Part shown: positions 32,901 to 40,800 of the stretch, in pieces | How positions within the stretch are numbered: position 1 is the first letter of the stretch | Layout of the letters: each line of letters opens with the position of its first letter | Origin: a virus | DNA: 64,000 nucleotides | Strand: one strand, 5' to 3' | IMG/VR virus record: IMGVR_UViG_3300020183_000013 | Location: 62,001-126,000 of that record | Made by a program: the position numbers and the translations under genes | The notes under the pieces: model-generated | The model's database searches: none | The model's input: the letters and a program-made list of their open reading frames with translations, nothing else | What the model was told of the DNA's origin: nothing

Positions 32901-33239
32901 ACCTCTCTATATCAAAATGGTTCCGTTCTTGGAATTGGAACTCAATGCTTAGATAATGTTTATGAGGTTGCCGCATCATCAATTGAGCAGAGAAACATCC
33001 AGGGAATAGGTTTAACAAATGTTAGAAGGGTCACTGTTAGTGTCTCATCTTTTGATTCCTTTGTCGGTTCATCTCTAACAAGTTTTTATGGAGAATATTC
33101 CTGGGGTAGAATCAACCTTGGTTCAAGATCTGATACCTTGGAATTTAATGCATATACCACAAATGGTTCTACTGGAATAAGTACATCTGCAATTGTTAGA
33201 AGAGTATTCCCGCTCAAGTCTTCTGATTATAACTCATAA
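20940..33239 (+). CDS. Giant baseplate/virion protein in the gp7 position, YHYH domain
   Basis: At 4,099 aa this is by far the largest gene, placed between gp6 and gp8 where T4 has gp7 (1,032 aa). The N terminus (VKNQLPSFVREDFPLVAEFL) begins a baseplate-type domain. At about residues 1243-1345 is a YHYH-type domain: HSPIIGWAYDGNPIYGPYGY, LDEHNGRFC, and YPNGTYAYF. Much of the rest is beta-rich repeats with GIGTT, VGVGT and GSGY..PPxVxI words. The end is SWGRINLGSRSDTLEF. It is probably a baseplate or adsorption structure with shuffled beta modules. The long frame is intact, without a frameshift. Confidence 0.85.
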   Translation: MTENRVKVSSVVKNQLPSFVREDFPLVAEFLTQYYKSQEYQGAPKDLLENIDRYLKIDNLTNLVEETTLTQDISFFETDIRIDPTTIKGFPETNGLVKIDDEIILYSALSKSNPTFEYPDTLSGCSRGFSGVTSYEDSQKTDKLIFSQSEAQEHTLGTKVINLNVLFLKEFLKKVKKQFIPGFEDRLSSEINQNVFIKQSNDFYTSKGTDQSFELLFRALYGEDVQVIKPRDFLIKPSSAGYRVSLDLVTELVEGDPYQLLNQTLYQNEYSQYNIPKAYGSISKVEKVSFSEESYYKISLDYDYAKDINLRGSVFGTFSVHPKTTLTLETSIGSTFIDVDSTVGFPVSGTLIIRNSQGVEETVTYADKTNTQFLGVQGLSIAFEAGSPVTLDVYCFGYSKEDSSEVKLRVRSVLSDLKIEGDTYYFSPNEKIRIKSLGIISDDSKKNEWILNIPNRYESVRITSFIRRDEGRNEYIYNLRTPNENSINVGDRVTLTSNTIRGVTGTVIGIVDSNTFTTSFGQSLNQTIDYTLRKTISKAFSLKYPNISNYTTNVQNTYLNFKDEILVSSSSIPSYYSGIDPVSINAFNKSFVLQDGIYSEDTTLNLSTSNPNLSDHELYTGDSVYYSGPENQTFLGLNSGIYFVKRVDNTSIKLARSRSNLYEGEFVTFTGSISGNKLDYIDFYNKSLYPQNILREIKDPVDFGGGHETKPGSVGILVNGVEILNYKSQDSIFYGKLESIDVTSPGSNYDVINPPVLEISDPTGVGATGTCSVIGSLKRIDLKDPGFDYISKPVITITGGNGTGALAEVTLKDVEHNVFFNALSGINTNNNTIGFTTYHKFRNSERVIYNNYGQTAVSGLVTNSDYYVSVVDFNTIKLHSNQDDAIVGLNTISLSPGAGVQELKSYSSKKIIAGIEVINSGSGYCTKKRSIVGVNTAIDQININRHGYSSGEKVTYYSEGTSIEGLVPSTTYFVDVVDFNNFKLCEVGVGNTSEYFYYDSKKYVNLRSSGLGTQFFKYPEITVTVSGNIGITTLFNQDLSIFEAKIQPVFRGELESIDVVESGSSYGSSEIINFVKQPNFILKSGKNAELQPVVSNGSIVDVLVLSGGSEYNSPPDLVIRGDGYGAKLTPIISNGEIISVKIIRGGNNYTPGTSISVIPAGQGCNLNANIQKWTINVVEKNIHNIGADDGFLEVSSNKKEQLQYYHLYAPRKLRESVYSRSIDNLKVDTDIIKNNAGVEISSKNHSPIIGWAYDGNPIYGPYGYTEKSGGTVKLLTSGYVATLKANRPPEYVDGKLSYPLGFFIEDHDYIGNSDLDEHNGRFCVTPDYPNGTYAYFASIESLPSVGGVFNNYRKPKFPYLIGDSFKSKPNKFNFSAFSNQNSIDLNETDWFRNTSFLRTSYYDYIFNPNNFKNHNSTIISTSVGTIESVGILTGGVNYKVNNSVIFDNLNSGGVNANATVERVSGKTVSNISVGTTFITDVQLLPSRGGEIIAFTEYPHNLNNDNLTRISGINTSTSDIYGSYNIGVSSSFYILTQELANSATTGITTYIFVDGNISFPYLREDDILTIESEKVKVLNIDLAQSRIRVNREYNGTTGAAHTATTVIYNDSRTFTFTHNIKGQNNFEIDRKLYFNPIETVGLGTIAGVGIGTTLSFSNPGVGVTQKFIPTRTLYLPNHQLKTGDLLIYSSGNGSPISISTNGISTSSLTNLQTVYAAKFSDDLIGISTVKVYLNSSGNFVGVASTSNSILYFTGIGTGVYHSFTTVKNNVLKCLVSKNTVTVSTASTHNLNLKDNVKIDVNPSIGSTIIVKYDDYNRRILINPKSFLSSDIDLTENSIYLQNHDFKNGDKVVYTANSPSGGLENNRIYYVFSFTKDKIKLCEDRHKVFSENPIFVDITSATDGTLSPINPPIKLYKNSSVKFDLSDSSLSVVRNLQRYPAFEFNIFKDSEFNFLFDSSVQSNNFEVIRSTGRVGIDESASVTIRIKNTTPTTLYYDLTPLDNSITRNSDKFEKIIDKEVVNNNQITLLNSGYSGSYSVSGITSTTFSYDIQNVPEKSSYTTSEAFITYDTSSLTESGSITKIKVNNRGINYKVLPGISTVSTQNGSGAILEPQSRSIGKIISTKIDDIGFNYPTDFTLKPIVNVPEILKMEQLTSFEKIDVLTYGKNYLVPPRIIVLDGFRKNVVNDVILRFDFRSKELKIEKNTFGISNVDPIFIPVNNSNGVGIGSISFNPSTKNVTVKMGVGFSTDNTFPFEVGDRVLIENIGITTLGKGYNSSQYNYQLFTLTEVDQNIGGIGSVTYNLSDFLSDGEYPGIFDSEITSGRIIPEKDFPTFKAILKKNNFIIGEEVETTNGYNGVIESWNSNIELLKVSSDSDFKIGETVTGKTSNTQGIIRSKIDFDAYVNLDSSSLVSSGWEYETGILNNSTQRVHDNEYYQDFSYSLKSKVSYDVWDSAVDSLNHTSGFLKFSDLIVESSPSVSGSPIIAQNATETLVDIVEEVDTNCTFNFDLVTETSFSIASETLSNQILFNNKTLMDYSESIGNRVLLIDDISPQFNSTPRPTNFSVVGYSSVDSHYRKYFVHIRDKVFSKERQLMLISVLHDGSNIFSNQYAKVNTYRDLGSFDFKISGLDLQFLYYPIDFEVNDYNVSHVSYGLEDAFSGIGTVSLGDSVNIVTDSIEIQSGITTTVVGIASTYRSSKILVLVNDVDNNVYQSNELSVLFDGTDVNLLEYGQLSNDNLTSFGSPGIGTYVVYYDALSSLINVDFVPRVGLGASLIANTICVSISNTSSVGVGTTVLQTGDLNSTVTSIASTTAPVQVQISQFQSPHESSYCIVSIEDLTNNQYRMSEVVSITDDDNAYFVEYGIIETGSGIGTIGIGTTTSNKVNLYFTPNANTETQVRVFQNSLSLQDDEIELALIDLNNGEIESGYGEYTGIEKSVRKDFNLTHKGNQIFERTFVGSSSTTVDVATNTILIPNHFFVTGEKLTYTSPSSNVTNAIGIASTSFAGIGTTSLLPSTVYAIKVDEAKIKLARSAQDALSEVAIPLNFTSVGIGSKHTLTSSNQNSRVLISIDNFIQSPIVSTAVTTSLASTITSFDARLNFVGITSFYGGDLIKIGNEIMKINTVGFGSTTVVLVDRPWMGTVSAAHSSGSLITKVNGNYNIVNNKIYFVDAPEGNTPIGSTTNSPNERDWTGITTSSKFHGRSFIRSGTINSTVDTYSTNYIFDDISHQFIGTVDDFDLKVNSQNVTGIATGNAIVLINGVFQEPQGDQIATKDYIIQETAGITSITFTGSPASVLSDPNSASVPIGGVIIAVGSTGGLGYQPLVSAGATAIISGLGTISSFGIGTIGSGYRGSSSYEIETVVNHPIGIGSTVLYIANQNGVFGKLNFSTSNSISVGDIKAANIVSIGDTFVRINVASSSTVGVGTSNTAVVRLNSPTSGIVNIGVQTSYGNRNYETFIGFTTVTNGHISTNIVITNPGTGFTSSQPPIVLIDSPLPYSNIPLVYSSSSPGNGIGSEAKVDIIVGQGSSVINFEITNTGYAYGNTELLTVPVGGLTGIPTNPNIPFSEFRLNIERVFYDEFAGWNVGQLQVLDSFERFFDGTRKVFQLRLNNSPVTIRAKKGSNISVRDTLLIFINDILQVPGESYQFNGGSFITFTEAPKGPVENIPNSGDKCKVVFYRGTSQVDVVDVDIVETIKEGDDLTIVKNKNTCANSTTQEERVVTLVESTDSVYTTPYNGVGISNDPNCLRPVTWCKQTSDLIINGKIVSKARSLYEPLVNPTTNIIQSVGSASTQIFVESVKTFFDPNNEVPGNVKQKTIELISQEDLVGAAATASVSIAGTITNIYISNGGVGYSTSPDVVISSPIGIGTTAIVTSVISGGSVTSISIVNAGTGYSSIDPPSILIAPPTIKLEKNVVSSYEGDFGVIVGVTTTSVGVASTGLVFDLFIPLNSYIRNSTVTGSGSTNISGIQTGFYFTVHNSNVGSGFTSLYQNGSVLGIGTQCLDNVYEVAASSIEQRNIQGIGLTNVRRVTVSVSSFDSFVGSSLTSFYGEYSWGRINLGSRSDTLEFNAYTTNGSTGISTSAIVRRVFPLKSSDYNS

Positions 33240-33258
33240 ATAAAGAAAAAAACAAAAA

Positions 33259-34818
33259 ATGTCCGCTATAATCACTGACCAAATTCGTATATTAAATGCT
33301 AAAAATTTTGTAACTGGAGTTGGATCAGTTTCTAACTCCTACTATACTTTTATTGGACTTCCAAATCCAACTGATATTGATACAGAATGGAATGTGACGC
33401 CTCCATCTCCAATTGATAATGTTAATCAATTGAACGAATATTGGGACACTATGATTGGATTGAAAAGAGTAACTGGAGGAGATGTTACTCAAGTAGTTAG
33501 AAAAAATGTTTGGACTTCTGGACAAACATATAGTATGTACAGACACGATATCAGTGCGTTGGATCCAAACCCAACTGATAATGAAACAAATCTGTATAAT
33601 AGTAACTATTATGTTCTGAATAGTGATTATAGAGTTTATGTTTGCATTCATAATGGAGCATCCCCAGAAAACAATTTTGAGGGAAATCCATCTCTAGATG
33701 AACCAATTTTTACTGATCTAGAACCAAGATCTGCTGGTTCTAGTGGTGATGGTTATTTGTGGAAATACTTGTACACTATTAAACCTAGTGATCTGATTAA
33801 ATTTGAATCCACAAATTATGTGCCTGTTCCCAAAGATTGGGAAACAAATAATTTATATGCAACAGTAAGAGATAATGCATCAACTAGTGGACAACTCAAG
33901 GCAGTTATCATTCAGAATAGAGGAGTTGGTTTAGGAACAGCAAACGTATATACAAACGTTCCAATCAATGGTGATGGAAATGGTGCCACCGCTACAGTTG
34001 TAATTAATAATGAGGAAAAGGTAGAGTCTGTTACCATATCCAATGGAGGATCTGGATATACCTTTGGAACTCTAGACTTAGCATCTGGCAATGTTCCAAC
34101 TGGTTCAACATCTCCCGTTTTCAATATAATTATTCCTCCTTCAGGAGGTCACGGAAAAGATGTTTATAAAGAACTTGGTGCTTATAATGTTCTGATCTAT
34201 TCAAGAATTTCCAATAATACTCAGAATCCAGATTTTATAACTGGTAATGAAGTTGCTAGAATTGGAATTATAGAAAATCCAAAGTCTTATGGAAGTACAG
34301 AAGAACTTTTGAGTAGTGATCAGGCAAGTGCTGTTTATGCTTTAAGATTATCTGGTATTGGATATAGTTTTGCTAATTTTATTGCAGACACTGAAATAAC
34401 TCAAACTATTGGACTTGGTTCTACTGCTGTTGGTAGAGTAATTTCATATGATCAGTCTACAGGAGTATTGAAGTATTGGCAAGATAGGAATCTTGCTGGA
34501 TTTAACACAAATGGGACAAGAAACACTACTCCAAAATATGGATTTAAACTTCATAGATTTACTGCAACTCCAGGAACCGGAGGTTCTCTAACAATAGTTG
34601 GGGGAGATACAAGTGGATTATCCATTACAACTTCTTATACTGGCTTCACAACGGTAATAAATAATAGGACATATAATCTTGGGCAGTCTTTTGACAAGGG
34701 TGTATCAAATCCAGAGGTTCAAAAGTACACTGGAAACATAATTTATGTAGATAACAGACCTGCCATAACTAGATCATCAAATCAAAAAGAAGATATTAAA
34801 GTCATTTTGCAATTCTAA
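33259..34818 (+). CDS. 8: Baseplate wedge protein gp8
   Basis: Family signature at both ends: NSYYTFIGLPNP and a VNQLNEYWDTMIGLKRV segment near the start, and IYVDNRPAITRSSNQKEDIK, then VILQF at the C terminus, which matches the ENRPPI..A.DQ.EEI..L.TF end of T4 gp8. At 519 aa it is longer than T4 gp8 (334); the extra length is an insert containing GxGY repeats (VESVTISNGGSGYTFG). Two gp8 subunits bind each wedge, joining gp7 and gp10. An ATAAATAAAG late-type motif precedes it. Confidence 0.9.
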   Translation: MSAIITDQIRILNAKNFVTGVGSVSNSYYTFIGLPNPTDIDTEWNVTPPSPIDNVNQLNEYWDTMIGLKRVTGGDVTQVVRKNVWTSGQTYSMYRHDISALDPNPTDNETNLYNSNYYVLNSDYRVYVCIHNGASPENNFEGNPSLDEPIFTDLEPRSAGSSGDGYLWKYLYTIKPSDLIKFESTNYVPVPKDWETNNLYATVRDNASTSGQLKAVIIQNRGVGLGTANVYTNVPINGDGNGATATVVINNEEKVESVTISNGGSGYTFGTLDLASGNVPTGSTSPVFNIIIPPSGGHGKDVYKELGAYNVLIYSRISNNTQNPDFITGNEVARIGIIENPKSYGSTEELLSSDQASAVYALRLSGIGYSFANFIADTEITQTIGLGSTAVGRVISYDQSTGVLKYWQDRNLAGFNTNGTRNTTPKYGFKLHRFTATPGTGGSLTIVGGDTSGLSITTSYTGFTTVINNRTYNLGQSFDKGVSNPEVQKYTGNIIYVDNRPAITRSSNQKEDIKVILQF

Positions 34819-34824
34819 AGAATT

Positions 34825-37800
34825 ATGCCTCAACAAACTAATCTTAACGTCTCTCCATATTTTGATGACTTTCATCAACCAGATATTGGAGGAAAAGACA
34901 AGGGTTACTATAAGGTTTTATTCAAGCCAGGGTATCCTATTCAGGCAAGAGAATTAACGACTTTACAATCTTTAATTCAAAATCAAATTGAAAGATTTGG
35001 TGACCATATTTTTAAAGAAGGTGCCAAGGTAATTCCTGGTCAAACAACTTATATTGGCCAGTACAATGCCGTAGAAATCAATAATACATTTTTGGGGACT
35101 GAAGTATCTTCTTATATCTCATATTTAGTTGGAAAGAGAGTTCGTGGAGAGACATCTGGAGTAAGAGCTCAAGTAGAAAACTATTTGATTTCTGTAGATT
35201 CTGAAAGAGGAAATGCAACTCTGTATGTAAGTTATCTGAATTCTGGAACATCAGATAATGCAGTTTCATCTTTTGTAGATGGTGAAAATTTAATTCTTGA
35301 GGAGACTATTTCTCTCTCAAATATAATTTTACTAGAAAATGAACCCTTTGCGTCTACAATCCCTACTAATTCAACATCACTAGGATCTGCCTTTAAAGTT
35401 TCTGAAGGTGTTTATTACCTTAGAGGTTATTTTGTTGCTGTTGATACACAAACTATCATACTAGATCAGTATACCAATAAACCTGATTATAGAATTGGTT
35501 TTACTGTTTTAGAAGAAATTGTAACATCTGATGTAGATGAATATCTAACTGATAATGCACAGGGATTTAATAACTATGCAGCGCCTGGAGCAGATAGACT
35601 AAAAATAACAGCTGTATTAGACAAGAAAGGTTTAGACGAATTAAACGTAGATAATTTTATAGAAATTGCTCAGATTCAAAGAGGTGTCGTTAGGAATGTA
35701 CCTAATGATACTCAATATAACCTTATTAACGATAAGTTTGCAAAGAGAACTTTTGAAGAATCTGGTGATTATTATGTTCAAAGATTTGATGTTACCTGCA
35801 CAGAGTCGTTAGATGATGGTCTTGGAAATAATGGAATTTATAAAGAAGGATCTTTAACGTATCAAGGAAATGTACCTTCGGAAGATCTTTTAGTATATAA
35901 AGTATCCCCAGGAAAAGCATATATTAGGGGATATGAAGTTGAAGTTCAAGCTCCAACATTTTTAGATGCTCCAAAACCAAGAACTAAAAAGAGTTCAGGA
36001 ACTCAATCTTTACAATATTCAACTGGACCAACTTTAAAGTTAAACAAAGTTTTTGGTGGTCCAACTATTGGTGTCGGAAATACTTATTTTGTAGAATTGA
36101 GAAGTGATAGAATAGGAGTTGATTCATCAGTAGGTGCTGGTGATACCATTGGAATCGCAAGAGTTTTTGATTATGCGTTGGAAAGTGGATCTTATAATGC
36201 TTCAAACTTAGCATTAAATGAGTGGGAAATTTCTCTATATGATATCCAATCATTCACAAAAGTCACTCTGAATGAGCCAATCACCTTAAGCGTTCCAACT
36301 TATGTTGAAGGAAAGGCAAGTGGCGCTGTTGGTTATCTATATCAGAATGTATCAAACTCAAAATCTTTAAATCTATACAATGTTAATGGTGAATTTTTCG
36401 ATAATGAGAGTTTTAGATTCAATGGAATAGAAAAATCTCATATTTCTGTTGCAACTACTTCTTATGGACTGAAAGACGTTAGATCAATTCGTGGTGTAAA
36501 CTCATCAGGAAAAGTTTTTAGCGGTGACTGCATCCCATCAGATTTTCTTGTTGTTGGTATTGCATCTATTAGTGCAGCAACTCCAGCAGGAATCAGTACA
36601 GTTACAATTCCAAGTCTAAATTATGTCAATAGTTTCCAAGTCGGAAATTATGTAAAATTTACAAATACTAGCAATACGAGAGGATTACCCAACTTTGCAA
36701 AAGTTGATAGTATAATTAGCGATACTCAAGCAACTAAATTAACTATTTCTGGAATAACAACTGTAACAGGAGTATGTGAAGGATTTCCTCCAACATCAAA
36801 TATATCCGTTTCAGATTTTACTCTGATTGGAACAAAATTAGATGCTTCATCTGATAATACTTTATTTACAGCACTATCAAATCAAAATGTTTCTAACGTT
36901 GATTTAACAGAGTCAAATCTGGTAATTAGAAAAAATCAAACTGTCAATATTACAAGTAATTCTACTGATATTTTAACTGCAGGAACAAATGAAACATTCT
37001 TACCTTTTGATGAGGAAAGATATTCTTTAGTTAGATCAGATGGTATTATTGAACCACTTGGAGCAGAAAAATTTGAAAGATCTGCAGATGGAAAGACTAT
37101 TAAATTCTATAATTTATCAGTTGCATCAGATACGGGGGCTAATTTAATTACTACTCTGAAGAAAATAAATGTAACTTCAAAAATTAAGAGAAAAAATAGA
37201 GTTAATACTTTAATTGTAAGCAAATCAAATTTAAGTTCTTCTGGAATTGGAACTACAACCAGAAATGATGGTCTTGATTATGGGGCAGGATTATATCCAT
37301 ACGGAACAAGAGTTCAAGACAAAGAGATCTGTTTGAACGTTCCAGATATTATTGGTGTTTATGGTATCTTTGAATCATATGATACTTCTGACCCATCTGC
37401 GCCTAGGGTTGTTCTTTCATCCCTAACAACACCTTCCACAAAGAATACAGAACTCATTATTGGAGAAAAATTTGTCGGACAAACAAGCGGTGCTCAAGCT
37501 ATTTGTGCCGAAAAAATTACAGGAAGTGACAATGAAATATCTTTTATTTACCTGAACGATCTTTCATTTATCCCAGATGAAGTAGTTAAATTTGAAGAAT
37601 CTGGTTATGGTGGTGTAGTATCATCTATTAATATCTCCAGCAAAAATATAACAAAATCATATACATTTGATAATGGTCAAAAAGAAACATTCTATGATTA
37701 TGGAAAAATTATCAGAACTGAAGATTCTTTAGAACCACAAAAGAAAATTAAGGTATATTTTGAAAATGCATATTTTGATACTCAAGACACTGGTGATATC

Positions 37801-40800
37801 ACTACAGCAAATTCATACGAACTGTTTGATTATCGCACAGAAGTTCCATACTTTAACGGAATCAGAAGCACTGATATTCTTGATATAAGACCAAGAGTTT
37901 CTGATTATACGGTTTCCTCTGGAGCAAGATCACCATTTGAGTTTAATGGTAGAGTATTTACACAAACAGGTAATAGCTCGACAAATATCCTTGCTTCTGA
38001 CGAAGATATTACTTTATCTTATGATTATTATCTACCAAGAATAGATAGAATTTTCCTATCACGAGATGGTAAATTTAGTATTCAACAAGGAATTCCTGAC
38101 GATATTCCAAATTCTCCCCAATCGGTTGATGAATCATTAGAAATTGCAAAGATTGCACTTCCACCATTCTTATACGAGACTAAAAAAGCAACTGTTACAT
38201 CTTTCTCGTATAAGAGATATCAAATGTCTGATATCGCAAAACTTGAGACCAGAATTAAAAATCTTGAGTATTACTCAACTCTTTCTTTACTAGAAACTGA
38301 TACCTCTAACTTGTTTATTTCTGATGCAAATGGGTTAAATAGATTTAAATCTGGATTCTTTGTTGACAATTTTTCATCTCTTGCAACTCAAGAAACGAGA
38401 ATAGGAATTAGAAATTCTATTGATCCTTTCAGAGGAGAGTTGAGACCTTCTCACTATACAAATGCTATTGATCTTTTAATTGGAACTAAAGGTACAGTAG
38501 GTTTAGGTGTTACTTCAAACGAAGATTTTGTAAATCTTAGAAAAGAAGATATCCAAGGAACTAATATAACAAAAGTTGGAGATATTATTTGTTTAGATTA
38601 TTCTGAAGTTGAATGGTTGAATCAACCATATGCAACTAGAGTCGAAAACGTAACTCCATATATTATTTCTTTCTGGGAAGGAACAATTGAATTAAATCCA
38701 TCTTCAGATATTTGGATTGATACTGTAAGAATTGAACCAAAGACGATTCAAATTGAAGGTGACTACTTAGCTACACTAAACCAACTTTCTCAGACAGCGG
38801 GAGTAAACCCACAAACAGGTATTGGACCTGTAATTTGGGGATCTTGGACTACTCTTGGTTTTGGAACCCCACGTTGGGTTGATGCGCGGCCCGCTTCTCA
38901 AGGAGGAACTCCAGAATCAATAGCAACACTTGCTAGATTTGGTGGTTGGGGTCCAGGTGTTGGACCTGGAGGAACTTTGTTAGGTCCAAAACAGTGGATT
39001 GGTGCTAGCGATGAATTTAATCGAAATGGAACAATACCTACTGGGGGACTATATGTTCAAGTTGTTGATGCAATCAGACAGAGAGTTGGAACACAAACTA
39101 TAGTAAGAGAAGTTTTTGAATCAAAATCTCTTGGTGATGCTGTGGTTTCTGTTGATCTCATTCCATATATGAGATCGAGAAATGTTCAATTTACCGCAAA
39201 GAGATTTAGACCAAATTCTCGTGTTTATGCATTCTTTGATGGTAGAGACGTAAACGATCTTTGTTTCTCCAAACTTCTACAAATTACAATGTCATCTGGA
39301 ACTTTCCAGATTGGAGAAACTGTAGTTGCATATCCTGCTAATGTAAATCTAAACACACAACCATCTACTAATTCTGAGATTAGATTTAGAGTAGCAAAAT
39401 CAAATCACAAGTACGGCCCCTTTAATGATCCATCTGACATATACACAACAAATCCATACAATACAAATCAAACAATACCTGCGACATATTCTTCAACTTC
39501 AACAATTTTAAACATTGATACCGCTTCTCTAGCAACACAATCACAAGGTCAATACTTTGGAATTGTAAAGACTGGATATAACTTAAAAGGTCTCATTAGT
39601 GGTGCAACAGCAACAGTTGTAAATACTCAACTAGTGACTGATAATATTGGAACAATTATTGGATCTTTCTTCATTCCAAATCCAAATGTTACATCAAATC
39701 CAAAATTTGATGTAGGACTGAAAACCTTCAAACTTACAAGTATTGCAAACAATAATCCAATACCAGGAGAAGCACTCAGTAGTGGTGAAGAGAAGTTCTT
39801 ATCTACAGGAACTGTCCAGACTGTACAAGAAAAAATTGTTTCAGTAAGAAATGCTAGAGTTGAAACAACCACAACAACTCAAACTGAGACTTCAGGAGCA
39901 TTTACTGGTCTATACATTGACCCACTAGCGCAATCATTTGCTTGTGATGATGTAACTGGTGTTTTCTTAACCAAAGTAGATGTTTACTTTAAAACAAAAG
40001 ATTCCCAGTTACCAGTAACTTGTCAAATTAGAACTGTGGAGTTAGGAACTCCAACAAGAACAGTTCTGCCATTCAGTGAAGTTGTTTTAGAACCTGACAA
40101 AGTTAATCTATCTAATGATGGTTCTGTTGCAACAACATTCACCTTTGAGTCTCCCGTTTACTTGGAAGGAAGGCAAGAATATGCAATTGTTCTTCTTTCA
40201 AACTCAACTTCATATACTGTTTGGATTTCTAGACTTGGAGAAGTTGATATTAGGACTGCTAGCGGTCCAGAATCATCTCAAGTAATTGTATCAACGCAAC
40301 CTACTCTTGGATCACTATTTAAATCACAAAACGCATCTACCTGGACTCCAAGCCAGTTTGAAGATCTGAAGTTTAAACTATACAGAGCTGAATTTGTAAC
40401 TACTCCAGGAACAGTTAATTTCTATAATCCAATTCTAAATGAAGGAAATGCACAAATTCCTACATTAACTAGAAATCCACTAGATTTAATTTCTTGTAAG
40501 GTTAGAGTCGGATTGGGATCTACTATTCAAGACTCCAGTTTAACTATTGGAAATAGAATTTTACAACCAAGCACTAATGCTACTGGTGTTTATGTCGGTG
40601 CCGTTGGTCTTGCCACCAATCTTTCTATTATCAATGCAGGTGTTGGATATACTCCAGCAACTGATGGAATAACTTATACCAATGCTTCTCTAACATCTGT
40701 AACTGGTAGTGGAAGAAACGCTACGGCCAATATTACCATTGTAAATGGTGTTGCGGTTGCAGCAACTATAAACAGCAGTGGTAGTGGATATCAAGTTGGT

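Noticed and set aside
20940-33239. Assembly artefact or fused genes in the 12.3-kb frame
   Set aside because: The reading frame is open throughout with uniform composition and consistent repeat modules, and no internal ribosome site or stop suggests a missed boundary.
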